From an uncultured Oscillibacter sp. (GTDB lineage: Bacteria > Bacillota > Clostridia > Oscillospirales > Oscillospiraceae): a stretch of DNA of 12,454 nucleotides. A program made the translations under genes and the position numbers. Shown here in pieces: positions 5,869-12,454 of this stretch (positions within the stretch are counted from its first letter, which is position 1; the number at the start of each line of letters is the position of its first letter). The notes under the pieces are model-generated. The model had not been told where the DNA came from, made no database searches, and saw nothing but the letters and a program-made list of their open reading frames with translations. The stretch is taken from positions 1 through 12,454 of the forward strand of contig CAJUOD010000070.1 in the NCBI GenBank assembly GCA_910587875.1, written 5' to 3'.

Positions 5869-6918
5869 ATGAACAAACAGCAATTTGGAAATTTTATCGC
5901 CGAGAACCGGAAAGCCGCCGGGCTGACGCAGAAAGACCTGGCGGCCCGGGTCCACGTGACGGACAAGGCGGTGAGCAAGTGGGAGCGGGCCCTGAGTTAC
6001 CCGGACGTGACCCTGCTGGAGCCCCTGGCGGAGGCCCTGGGACTGGGCGTGGAGGAGCTGATGGCCTGCCGGAGAATTGAGGTACAAAAGGACGAGGAGG
6101 AAGAGACAGTGGAGAACATTCAAGAGGAACGGCCCATGCGGAATTTGATGGAGCTTTCTCGGGAAAACCTGAAGTCGGAGCGGCGGAAGCACGTCTGGCA
6201 GACGATCCTGGCCCTGGCGCTGATGCTGGCGGCGACCCTGGGGACCATCTGGTATTGCAGTACCCATGTTCAGGGTCAACTGAACCAAACCATTGTCATG
6301 AAAGAAACCGTAGGTGATGAGAACTACCTCTATGTGGAGGACAAGGGCCATCTGCTCCACCTGAAATGCGGGGAGGGAGTGGACTTCGATAGTATCACAT
6401 TGGAGGACGAGCATGGCGACAAGCGATCCTATCGCATGGACTGCCGCTGGAACCAGCGGACCTATGAGGGAACGGTTTCCGCCTGTCAGTTTTCCGGCGT
6501 ATTACTGGGCAGTATGATGGATGTGACTTTTGAGACAGAACGTGACCGGCTTTTCTGGTATGACGAGGTTTGGTACACCAGCGAGGACTATTACCCGGAC
6601 CCCTACGGCGAGCCCAGAGGACAGGTGTTCCTTTGCGACTACCGCTTCTGGATCGGAGACTGGGACGTTGAGGAGTGGAACCGGGAGACGATCCTGCTGG
6701 TGGAGGACTGCCTGAACGCCGCAGTGGCGGATATCGACCAGGACGGGCACAACGAGGTGGTAGTTCGCACCCGCTGGCCGGAAAAGCCCTACGTGGTCTA
6801 CGACTGGTGCGATGACTACAAGGTCAAGGAAATCGACCGGTTCTGGCTGGACAGCGTCTCTCCGGAATTGCAGGAACGGCTGATGACCGAGCAGGAGCGG
6901 TGGGCCCAATTACAGTAG
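5869..6918 (+). CDS. Membrane-anchored Xre-family HTH regulator with extracytoplasmic domain
   Basis: A 349-residue protein. Residues about 5-60 form a Cro/CI-type helix-turn-helix (FIAENRKAAGLTQKDLA ... AVSKWERALSYPD), normally DNA-binding. An acidic linker (72-90) and a basic stretch (97-108) lead to one membrane helix at about 109-130. The remaining roughly 220 residues would lie outside the cell. They are rich in Trp, Tyr and Asp, and contain DIDQDGHNEVVVRT (288-301), a D-x-D-x-D-G calcium-loop pattern like FG-GAP/VCBS repeats. I do not recognise the rest of this domain. ATG 5869 follows GGGAGGTG by 6 bases; a TTG at 5821 is in frame but has no comparable ribosome site. It reads away from the VTC operon and probably controls itself and perhaps that operon (inference). 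It ends facing rnpB. Confidence 0.85.
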   Translation: MNKQQFGNFIAENRKAAGLTQKDLAARVHVTDKAVSKWERALSYPDVTLLEPLAEALGLGVEELMACRRIEVQKDEEEETVENIQEERPMRNLMELSRENLKSERRKHVWQTILALALMLAATLGTIWYCSTHVQGQLNQTIVMKETVGDENYLYVEDKGHLLHLKCGEGVDFDSITLEDEHGDKRSYRMDCRWNQRTYEGTVSACQFSGVLLGSMMDVTFETERDRLFWYDEVWYTSEDYYPDPYGEPRGQVFLCDYRFWIGDWDVEEWNRETILLVEDCLNAAVADIDQDGHNEVVVRTRWPEKPYVVYDWCDDYKVKEIDRFWLDSVSPELQERLMTEQERWAQLQ

Positions 6919-6952
6919 TAAGATGATCCGGCCGACCGGAGGCAATAGAAAA

Positions 6953-6985
6953 GAGGACCGTCCGCAGATCACGCGGACGGTCCTC
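6953..6985 (-). terminator. Terminator of rnpB
   Basis: A perfect 13-base-pair stem (6953-6965 with 6973-6985) around a 7-base loop. On the minus strand it is followed by TTTTCTATT, as expected for the end of the RNase P RNA transcript. On the plus strand the sequence after the stem is ATATATTG, a poor U-tract, but the hairpin may also limit read-through from the convergent HTH gene. Confidence 0.88.
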
Positions 6986-6991
6986 ATATAT

Positions 6992-7343
6992 TGCGAGCAA
7001 AACTGTAAGCCGGGTTCTGTATTTGACAGCCATCTATCTAGGCGCGCCGTTGCCGGCGCGCTCCAGCCACCCCGGGAGCGGCCGGGCCAGCCTGTGTGCT
7101 CCCATACCGGTGTTGCTCCGGATAGAGTTTACAGCGACGGACACTCTCGAGCCGTCGGGTGCGCTCTTACCGCACCTTTCCATCCTTACTGGCACGGCAA
7201 GCCGGGCCAGCGGTATATCTCTGTTGCACTTTTCCTGAAGTCGCCTTCGGCGGGCGTTACCCGTTATCCTTGCCCTGTGGAGCCCGGACTTTCCTCATGA
7301 ACGGCCTTTCGGCCTGCCCACGCGGCTGTCTGTCTTACTCGCA
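6992..7343 (-). ncRNA. rnpB: RNase P RNA (type A)
   Basis: This is the catalytic RNA of RNase P, which removes 5' leaders from precursor tRNAs. On the minus strand the hallmark GAGGAAAGTCCGGGCTCC lies at 7296-7279 and its P4 partner ACAGAACCCGGCTTACAG at 7020-7003. The ends pair as helix P1: TGCGAG (7343-7338) with CTCGCA (6997-6992). Between them are further signatures: GTAACGCC, GGAAAGGTGCGGTAAGAGCG, GTAAACTC followed by CCGGAGCAA, and GATAGATGGCTGTC near the 3' end. The P12-like GAAAGGTGCGG/GAGCGCACC arrangement fits type A and not the Bacillus type B. The length is about 352 bases. A consensus promoter lies just upstream and a strong terminator just downstream, so it is its own transcription unit. 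The ends are set from P1 and may be off by a few bases. Confidence 0.96.
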
Positions 7344-7348
7344 GATTC

Positions 7349-7377
7349 ATTATACAGGCATACGGCAGGCTTGTCAA
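7349..7377 (-). promoter_or_regulatory. Consensus housekeeping promoter of rnpB
   Basis: On the minus strand TTGACA (7377-7372), a 17-base spacer, and TATAAT (7354-7349) match the vegetative sigma consensus exactly. The predicted start is about 7342, agreeing with the P1 end of the RNA. The -35 box contains the stop codon of the upstream hydrolase gene. Confidence 0.93.
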
Positions 7378-8075
7378 CCGGAGTCCGTTTCACGGAGCCA
7401 GGCGGACAGGGCTTCCAAGTCCGACTCTGTGTGGAACCAGTGCTCCACACCCTCCACGGTCCGCAGACGGCAGGAAAAGCGCTCCGCAAAGGCGGCCACC
7501 GTCTCCTCCGCCACAAGGGTGTCCCCGGCTCCCCGGAGGATGTCGGTAGGGAAGGGCCAGCGGTCAACAGGATGACTGCGGATATAACGGTAGTCATCCC
7601 AATACAGGGTCTGGCCCATGGGGGTGGGAATCATTCCCTCCGCCTCCAAGCGGGCCTCGGAAATTTGGAACCAGCCCATCATGTCCCGGGTCAGGCGCTC
7701 CATGTCCACCACCGGGGAGAGAAACCAGGCGTGAGAGAGCTTCCGGCCCGGGCAAGCCAGGAGGCTGAAATAGGCCCCCATGCTGACGGCAAACAGGCTA
7801 AGGTCCCTCCAGCGGCTTTCAGCATAGTCCAGAACGGCGGACAGCTCCCGAACACAGACCGGGGGCTTGCAGAGGGTGGAATCATCCCTGCGGTCCCCGT
7901 GCTCCGGCAGGTCGAAGCTCAATATCTGGCGGTCAGGAAACGCCTCCGCCAGGAGGCGGAAGGGAATGTCCGTCTTGGAGGACTGCGCTCCGTGAACGGC
8001 AACTACGACCCGCTCCGACGGCAGGCCCCAGAGAGCGGCGGGGATATGACCGATTTGAAAAAACTTAGGCTCCAT
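7374..8075 (-). CDS. Alpha/beta hydrolase family protein
   Basis: A 233-residue alpha/beta-hydrolase. The pattern VVVAVHGAQSSKTD (about 23-36) is the oxyanion-side strand and loop, ILSFDLPEHGDR (51-62) the second strand, and FAVSMGAY (95-102) the nucleophile elbow with S98. The elbow reads A-x-S-x-G instead of G-x-S-x-G. D185 (GAGDTLV) and H212 (GVEHWFH; H215 is the alternative) complete a likely triad. There is no signal peptide, so it is probably cytoplasmic; the substrate cannot be told. ATG 8075 follows AAAGGAGGTCCGTC, a strong ribosome site; longer in-frame readings upstream have none and run into the divergent murD gene. It is single, with its own promoter at 8104-8132. No terminator is visible before rnpB, so its transcripts may run into rnpB. 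Its TGA overlaps the rnpB -35 box. Confidence 0.85.
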   Translation of the reverse strand: MEPKFFQIGHIPAALWGLPSERVVVAVHGAQSSKTDIPFRLLAEAFPDRQILSFDLPEHGDRRDDSTLCKPPVCVRELSAVLDYAESRWRDLSLFAVSMGAYFSLLACPGRKLSHAWFLSPVVDMERLTRDMMGWFQISEARLEAEGMIPTPMGQTLYWDDYRYIRSHPVDRWPFPTDILRGAGDTLVAEETVAAFAERFSCRLRTVEGVEHWFHTESDLEALSAWLRETDSG

Positions 8076-8103
8076 GACGGACCTCCTTTCCGTTTCGTCC
8101 GAC

Positions 8104-8132
8104 AGCATATCACAAATTTCCTCCTCAAGCAA
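8104..8132 (-). promoter_or_regulatory. Promoter of the alpha/beta hydrolase gene
   Basis: On the minus strand TTGCTT (8132-8127), a 17-base spacer ending in TGA, and TATGCT (8109-8104) form an extended -10 promoter. The start would be near 8097, about 22 bases before the ATG. Confidence 0.65.
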
Positions 8133-8135
8133 GTC

Positions 8136-8164
8136 TTGCCGGGAAGGGCCCGGCGTGGTACAAT
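8136..8164 (+). promoter_or_regulatory. Promoter of the murD-yunB-ligA unit
   Basis: TTGCCG (8136-8141), a 17-base spacer ending in TGG, and TACAAT (8159-8164) form an extended -10 promoter about 90 bases before murD. Its -35 box is only 3 bases from that of the divergent hydrolase promoter, so binding at one could hinder the other. Confidence 0.7.
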
Positions 8165-8182
8165 GGGTAAGCCATTTACCGA

Positions 8183-8236
8183 AGCGCTTCTGTGGAGGCG
8201 CTGATATTGTGAAGGAAAAACCCGCCTGTGGGCGGG
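8183..8236 (+). other. Two small hairpins in the murD leader
   Basis: In the roughly 85-base leader, AGCGCTTC/GAGGCGCT (8183-8190 with 8195-8202, one G-U pair) and CCCGCC/GGCGGG (8221-8226 with 8231-8236) each close a TGTG loop. Neither is followed by a T-run, so they are not terminators. The second ends just before the GGGAG ribosome site at 8244-8248. I recognise no known riboswitch here. Confidence 0.4.
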
Positions 8237-8256
8237 AAGGATAGGGAGCGATTTCC

Positions 8257-9651
8257 ATGAGATTTGAGGAGTATCTGTCCTCGCTGCAAAACAAGGCCGT
8301 GGCCGTCATCGGCATCGGGGTTTCCAACCGGCCCCTCATTGAGCTGCTGCTCTCCCGGGGCGTGGCGGTAACCGCCTGCGACAAAAAGGACCGGGCGGCC
8401 CTGGGTCCTCTGGCGGAGGAGCTGGAGGGGAAGGGCTGCCGCCTCCAATTGGGCCCGGACTATCTGAAGGACCTGACGGAGGACGTCATCTTCCGCACGC
8501 CGGGGATGCGCCCGGATCTGCCGGAGCTTACCGCCGCTGTGGAGCGGGGGAGCGAGCTGACCAGCGAGATGGAGGTCTTTTTTGAAGTCTGTCCCTGCCC
8601 CATCATCGCCGTCACGGGCAGCGACGGGAAGACCACCACCACCACCATCATCGCGGAGCTCCTCCGGGCGGCGGGGAAAACCGTTCACCTGGGGGGGAAC
8701 ATCGGCCACCCGCTGCTGGCGGAGACCGGAGGCATGACGGCGGAGGACATCGCCGTATTGGAACTGAGCTCCTTCCAGCTGATGACTATGGATCGGAGCC
8801 CCCATATTGCCGTCGTGACCAATCTGTCCCCCAACCATTTAGACGTCCACAAGGACTATGCGGAGTATATTTCCGCAAAGGAAAATATCTTTACACATCA
8901 AGCAGCGGAAGATATCGCCGTCTTCAATGCCGACAACGAGGTCGCCCGCTCCTTCATGGGCCGGGAGAAGGGAGCTCTCCGCACCTTCAGCCGCCGGGAG
9001 ACGGTGGAGCGGGGCGCTTATCTGGCGCCGTTTGGCGCCGGAGAGGGTCCGGCTATCTGGGTGTCCAATGAAACAGGCCGCCGCAAGGTGCTTCCACTGG
9101 CGGAAATCAAGCTCCCGGGGGTCCACAATGTGGAAAACTACATGGCTGCCATCGCCGCCGTGGACGGGCTGGTCCCCGACGGGATCATCCGGGACTTTGC
9201 CAAAAACTTCGGCGGCGTGGAGCACCGCATCGAGCTGGTACGGGAGCTGGACGGCGTGCGGTACTACAACGACTCCATCGCCTCCAGCCCGAACCGGACT
9301 ATTGCGGGACTGAACTCCTTCCCGGAGAAGGTGATCCTCATCGCCGGAGGGAAGGACAAGGGCATCTCCTACGACAGCCTGGGCCCGGTGGTCAATGACC
9401 ACGTGAAGCTGCTGATTCTCTGCGGGGCCACCGCCGGGGTGATCCGCGCCTCCGTGGAGCAGGCGGAAAACTACGATGGCTTGGAAATCGTGGATGTGGA
9501 AGACTACCATCAGGCGATTTCCCTGGCCCGGAGTCGGGCCGGAGCGGGAGACGTGGTGATCTTATCCCCCGCCAGCACCTCCTTCGACCGCTTCGCCAAC
9601 TTCATGGAGCGGGGCAGGGTCTTTAAGGAGATCGTGAACGGGCTGAAATAA
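8257..9651 (+). CDS. murD: UDP-N-acetylmuramoylalanine--D-glutamate ligase MurD
   Basis: MurD adds D-glutamate to UDP-MurNAc-L-alanine with ATP, a cytoplasmic step of peptidoglycan precursor synthesis. The 464-residue length is usual. The N-terminal Rossmann-like domain starts AVAVIGIGVSN (14-24). The central ATPase has the P-loop VTGSDGKTTTT (119-129; many homologs have GTNGKTT), GGNIGHPL (146-153), ELSSFQL (169-175) and NLSPNHLDVH (189-198). K208 in EYISAKEN corresponds to the carbamylated lysine of Mur ligases. The C-terminal domain contains HRIELV, YYNDSIASSPNRT, LIAGGKDKGI and LSPASTSFDRF. The ATG at 8257 has GGGAG 8 bases upstream. It stands apart from the usual dcw cluster, followed by yunB and ligA, and has its own extended -10 promoter. 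Confidence 0.96.
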   Translation: MRFEEYLSSLQNKAVAVIGIGVSNRPLIELLLSRGVAVTACDKKDRAALGPLAEELEGKGCRLQLGPDYLKDLTEDVIFRTPGMRPDLPELTAAVERGSELTSEMEVFFEVCPCPIIAVTGSDGKTTTTTIIAELLRAAGKTVHLGGNIGHPLLAETGGMTAEDIAVLELSSFQLMTMDRSPHIAVVTNLSPNHLDVHKDYAEYISAKENIFTHQAAEDIAVFNADNEVARSFMGREKGALRTFSRRETVERGAYLAPFGAGEGPAIWVSNETGRRKVLPLAEIKLPGVHNVENYMAAIAAVDGLVPDGIIRDFAKNFGGVEHRIELVRELDGVRYYNDSIASSPNRTIAGLNSFPEKVILIAGGKDKGISYDSLGPVVNDHVKLLILCGATAGVIRASVEQAENYDGLEIVDVEDYHQAISLARSRAGAGDVVILSPASTSFDRFANFMERGRVFKEIVNGLK

Positions 9652-9675
9652 GACCAAGCTTCCAGTGCATAAAAT
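9645..9675 (+). promoter_or_regulatory. Possible sigma-E-type sporulation promoter before yunB
   Basis: CATAAAAT (9668-9675) differs by one base from the sigma-E -10 consensus CATACAAT, and the A-rich GAAATAA (9645-9651) lies 16 bases upstream as a weak -35, a slightly long spacer. The yunB of Bacillus is, as I recall, a sigma-E gene, so a mother-cell promoter here makes sense. The match is too short to be sure. Confidence 0.35.
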
Positions 9676-9693
9676 GCCTGGGGGTGGTAACGG

Positions 9694-10386
9694 ATGGGCT
9701 TTTTCTACTACCGGCGGCGGATGACCCGGCGGACCTTTCTGGGTGTCCTGGCCTTTTCCGCCATGGCGCTCTCCCTGGCCGCTGTGATTTTCGCCACAAC
9801 GCAGATGCGGCCCATACTGGTGAGCCTGGCCACCACCCGGGTCTCCAATATGGTGAACCGCATTGTCTCCGAGGCGGTGGACGAGGCCATAGACAGCGGG
9901 AACATCACCTACAGCGATTTAATCACCTTTGAAAAAGACAACGAGGGACGAATCACAGCCATCTACAGCAACATGGCAGCCTTCAACCGCCTGCAGTCCA
10001 ACATTCTGGATATCATCCTGGCCCGGATTGACCAAGTATCCGCCAGGGACCTGTCCATCCCGGTGGGCAGCCTCAGCGGCTCCGTGCTCCTGGCGGGGCG
10101 GGGCCCCCGGATCTCCGTGAGGATGGAGTCGGTGGGCTCCTCCTCCGCCAATTTTGAGAACGAGTTCACCTCGGCGGGCATCAACCAGACAAAGCACCAG
10201 ATTGTGCTGAACATCGACGTGGCGGTCAGCATCCTGCTGCCGGGATTTTCCACGGCTACCACCGTCTCCAACGCCGTCACGGTGGCGGAGACCGTCATCG
10301 TGGGCTCCGTGCCGGACACCTACACCTATTTCAGCTCCACGCCGGAGAGCTACGAGAGCGACGCGAAGGACTATATACTGAATTAG
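9694..10386 (+). CDS. yunB: Sporulation protein YunB
   Basis: A 230-residue YunB-family protein, needed in Bacillus for proper spore formation and expressed in the mother cell; its molecular role is not known. A basic N-terminus (YRRRMTRRT) precedes one membrane helix at about 14-35, so most of the protein lies beyond the membrane. Family features are the 'A-x-x-x-V-x-x-x-V-N-x-I-V-x-E-A-V' helix after the membrane segment (about 45-65), NMAAFNRLQSNIL near 92-104, the IPVGSLSGS loop (about 121-129) and a C-terminal VSNAVTVAETVIVGSVPDTY. ATG 9694 has GGGGGTGG about 7 bases upstream; ATG 9721 is an alternative. It lies 42 bases after murD, and its stop codon sits inside the ligA ribosome site, so it is coupled to ligA. 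Its presence marks the organism as a spore former. Confidence 0.92.
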   Translation: MGFFYYRRRMTRRTFLGVLAFSAMALSLAAVIFATTQMRPILVSLATTRVSNMVNRIVSEAVDEAIDSGNITYSDLITFEKDNEGRITAIYSNMAAFNRLQSNILDIILARIDQVSARDLSIPVGSLSGSVLLAGRGPRISVRMESVGSSSANFENEFTSAGINQTKHQIVLNIDVAVSILLPGFSTATTVSNAVTVAETVIVGSVPDTYTYFSSTPESYESDAKDYILN

Positions 10387-10395
10387 GAGGACCTC

Positions 10396-12372
10396 ATGGA
10401 TTACCGTGAAGAGATCAAACAGCTGCGGGACGCGCTGAACGAGCACGGGTACAAATACTACGTGCTGGACGCGCCCACCATCAGCGACTATGAATATGAC
10501 ATGCTCAACCGCCGCCTGGAGGAGCTGGAGGCCCAGCACCCGGAGGAGGTCACGCCGGACTCGCCCACCCAGCGGATCGGCGGGAAGACCCTGGAGGGCT
10601 TCGCCTCCTACACCCACGAGGTCCCCCTGGAGAGCCTCCAGGACGTGTTCAGCGGGGAAGAGGTGGCGGAGTTCTGCCAGCGGATGGACGAGGCCCTGGG
10701 GGAAGAGGCCGCCTACTCCCTAGAGCCCAAGGTGGACGGCCTGTCCGTGGCCCTGGAGTACCGGGACGGCGTCTTCGTCCGGGGCGCCACCCGGGGAGAC
10801 GGCCGGACGGGGGAGGACGTGACGGAGAATCTGAAAACTGTCCGCTCCATCCCCATGGTCCTGCCGGACAAGCTGCCCAGGCTCATCGTCCGGGGAGAGG
10901 TCTACATGTCCCGGGCCGTCTTCGAGGAGCTGAACGCCCAGCGGGAGATCCAGGGGAAGCCCCTGCTGGCAAATCCACGGAACGCCGCCGCCGGGTCCCT
11001 CCGGCAGCTGGACCCGAAGGTCTGCGCGGAGCGGAAGCTGGACATCCAGGTCTTCAATCTGCAGCTGGCGGAGGGGAAGGAATTTGTCTCCCATCAGGAG
11101 ACACTGGACTATCTGGCTTCCCAGCGCTTTCGGGTCATTCCCCACAAGACCCTCTCCGGCGCCGCCGCCTGCCAGGCGGAAATCGCCCGGATCAACGACG
11201 AGCGGCTGGAATATCCCTTTGATATCGACGGTGCGGTCGTAAAGGTAAATTCCTTAACTGACCGTGAAAAACTAGGGAGTACAGCGAAATTTCCCAAGTG
11301 GGCGGTGGCCTACAAGTACCCGCCGGAGAAAAAGCCCGCCCAGGTGCTGGACATCGTTGTCCAAGTGGGGCGTACCGGCGTGCTGACCCCCAAAGCGGTG
11401 CTGACGCCTGTCCGCCTGGCGGGGACGACGGTCACCAACGCCACGCTCCACAACCAGGATCTCATCACGGAAAAGGATATCCGCATCGGGGACACGGTTA
11501 TCGTCCAGAAGGCGGGGGAGATCATCCCGGAGGTGGTGGAGGTGGACCGCTCCAAGCGCCCGGAGGGGACGGAGCCCTACCGCTTCCCGGAGGTCTGCCC
11601 GGTCTGCGGTGCGCCGGTCCGCCGGGATGAGGACGGCGCCGCCATCCGCTGCACCGGGGCGGAGTGTCCCGCCCAGCTGCTGCGGAACCTGACCCACTTT
11701 GCCAGCCGGGACGCCATGGACATCGACGGCTGCGGCCCCGCCGTGATTCAGCAGCTCATCGAAAGCGGACAGGTGAGCAACCCGGCGGATCTCTACGGCC
11801 TGGAGGCGGAGCGGGTGGCGGAGCTGGAGCGCATGGGGAAAAAGTCTGCGGAAAACCTGCTGGCGGCCATTGAACGCTCCAAGTCCAACGACCTCTCCCG
11901 GCTGATCTATGGCCTGGGCATCCGGCAGGTGGGGGAGAAGGCAGCAAAGGTGCTGGCCTCTCATTTCCGCACCATGGACGCGCTCTGCGCCGCCGGGGCG
12001 GAGGAGCTGACGGAGATCGACGACGTGGGCGGCGTGACGGCCCAGTGCGTGGTGGACTACCTGTCCTCCCCCCAGGCCAAAGATCTGATTGCCCGCTTGA
12101 AGTCCGCCGGGGTCAACATGGAGAGCAAGGCGGAGCTGGTGGACGAGCGCTTCGCCGGGATGACCTTTGTGCTCACCGGGACCCTCAGCCGCTTTGACCG
12201 CAAGGCCGCCCAGGCGCTCATTGAGGAGCGGGGCGGCAAGGCCGCCGGGTCCGTCTCCAAGCGGACCACCTACGTGGTGGCAGGGGAGGCCGCCGGGAGC
12301 AAGCTGAAAAAGGCGGAGGACCTGGGCGTCCCCGTTCTGACGGAAGAGGAGTTCGAGAAGATGCTGGAGTGA
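10396..12372 (+). CDS. ligA: NAD-dependent DNA ligase LigA
   Basis: LigA seals nicks in DNA using NAD+, essential in replication and repair. The 658-residue length and full domain set are normal. The N-terminal Ia domain binds NMN (HGYKYYVLDAPTISDYEYD, about 17-35). The adenylation site is EPKVDGLSVAL with K112, followed by RGDGRTGEDVTEN. The OB fold contains VGRTGVLTPKAVL, and the zinc finger is C401, C404, C419 and C424 (C-x2-C-x14-C-x4-C). Helix-hairpin-helix repeats include LIYGLGIRQVGEKAAK and TEIDDVGGVTAQ, and a C-terminal BRCT domain starts at about 582 (GMTFVLTGTLSRFDRKAAQ). The ATG at 10396 follows TAGGAGGACCTC, where TAG is the yunB stop. In many Firmicutes ligA follows pcrA; here it follows murD and yunB. 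A terminator lies immediately after it. Confidence 0.98.
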   Translation: MDYREEIKQLRDALNEHGYKYYVLDAPTISDYEYDMLNRRLEELEAQHPEEVTPDSPTQRIGGKTLEGFASYTHEVPLESLQDVFSGEEVAEFCQRMDEALGEEAAYSLEPKVDGLSVALEYRDGVFVRGATRGDGRTGEDVTENLKTVRSIPMVLPDKLPRLIVRGEVYMSRAVFEELNAQREIQGKPLLANPRNAAAGSLRQLDPKVCAERKLDIQVFNLQLAEGKEFVSHQETLDYLASQRFRVIPHKTLSGAAACQAEIARINDERLEYPFDIDGAVVKVNSLTDREKLGSTAKFPKWAVAYKYPPEKKPAQVLDIVVQVGRTGVLTPKAVLTPVRLAGTTVTNATLHNQDLITEKDIRIGDTVIVQKAGEIIPEVVEVDRSKRPEGTEPYRFPEVCPVCGAPVRRDEDGAAIRCTGAECPAQLLRNLTHFASRDAMDIDGCGPAVIQQLIESGQVSNPADLYGLEAERVAELERMGKKSAENLLAAIERSKSNDLSRLIYGLGIRQVGEKAAKVLASHFRTMDALCAAGAEELTEIDDVGGVTAQCVVDYLSSPQAKDLIARLKSAGVNMESKAELVDERFAGMTFVLTGTLSRFDRKAAQALIEERGGKAAGSVSKRTTYVVAGEAAGSKLKKAEDLGVPVLTEEEFEKMLE

Positions 12373-12376
12373 CAAA

Positions 12377-12412
12377 AAAGAGCGGCGGGAAAACCGCCGC
12401 TCTTTCTCTCTT
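12377..12412. terminator. Bidirectional terminator between ligA and the convergent gene
   Basis: A 12-base-pair perfect stem (12377-12388 with 12394-12405) closes a GAAAA loop. The plus-strand side continues CTCTCTTTATTT and the minus-strand side TTTTTTGTC, so it can end both ligA and the converging gene at the window edge. It starts 4 bases after the ligA stop. Confidence 0.9.
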
Positions 12413-12453
12413 TATTTGTCGAAGGCAGGGTTCATATAATAGACGTTCTTCTC
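12412..12453 (-). CDS. C-terminal end of an unidentified minus-strand gene, partial
   Basis: On the minus strand an open frame enters the window at 12453 and ends in TAA at 12414-12412, giving the C-terminal peptide EKNVYYMNPAFDK. The frame is supported by its position directly before a shared terminator whose minus-strand T-run fits the end of a gene. Thirteen residues are too few to name a family. Confidence 0.55.
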   Translation of the reverse strand, partial: EKNVYYMNPAFDK

Positions 12454-12454
12454 G

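Noticed and set aside
5674..6414. Extension of the VTC frame to an upstream start at 6414
   Set aside because: It crosses the divergent HTH gene and control region; ATG 5673 has a good ribosome site and the VTC motifs begin directly after it.
6923..7575. Plus-strand open frames of 125 and 138 codons over the RNase P RNA region
   Set aside because: The sequence is explained by rnpB on the other strand, with conserved core, P1, promoter and terminator.
7371..8204. 277-codon plus-strand frame opposite the hydrolase
   Set aside because: It is antisense to a hydrolase with intact S-D-H motifs and a strong ribosome site, and has no recognisable protein features.
11272..12375. 367-codon minus-strand frame opposite ligA
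   Set aside because: It is a shadow of ligA, rich in His, Leu and Gln as an antisense frame, without motifs.

Overview
The window is a GC-rich (roughly 60% by eye), gene-dense stretch of a bacterial chromosome. A sporulation gene (yunB), a type A RNase P RNA, strong AGGAGG-type ribosome binding sites and the particular protein variants point to a spore-forming member of the Clostridia. An Oscillospiraceae-like gut organism (Flavonifractor, Oscillibacter or Lawsonibacter type) is my best guess, inferred from protein style and GC and not proven. All coding genes read cleanly, and I saw no insertion sequence, CRISPR array, tRNA or prophage gene.

Layout. (1) 1-2345, plus strand: the end of a DUF1858-type redox protein, then trmK, a NIF3-family gene and yebC, tightly packed and closed by a strong terminator at 2311-2344. 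(2) 2408-5673, minus strand: a three-gene operon read right to left. It holds a VTC-domain polyphosphate polymerase-like protein, a DUF4956 membrane protein and a CotH-family kinase anchored in the membrane, with gaps of 21 and 12 bases, and ends in its own terminator. (3) 5674-5868: a 195-base divergent control region with an operator-like palindrome. (4) 5869-6918, plus strand: a membrane-anchored Xre-type regulator facing away from the VTC operon. (5) 6953-7377, minus strand: rnpB with a perfect consensus promoter and its terminator. (6) 7374-8075, minus strand: an alpha/beta hydrolase whose stop codon lies inside the rnpB -35 box. (7) 8104-8164: back-to-back extended -10 promoters. (8) 8257-12372, plus strand: murD, yunB and ligA, closed by a bidirectional terminator. 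(9) 12412-12453: the last 13 codons of a minus-strand gene that runs off the window.

How the genes work together. Most of the window is housekeeping: tRNA methylation, translation-linked YebC, cell-wall precursor synthesis, DNA ligation and tRNA processing. The accessory and most interesting part is the VTC / DUF4956 / CotH operon with its divergent transmembrane regulator. The three enzymes and membrane parts suggest an ATP-using, envelope-located phosphate-polymer or phosphorylation system. Its substrate and purpose cannot be read from the sequence. The regulator carries an HTH inside the cell, one membrane helix, and an outer domain with a calcium-loop-like motif, so it may sense something outside the cell and control the operon.
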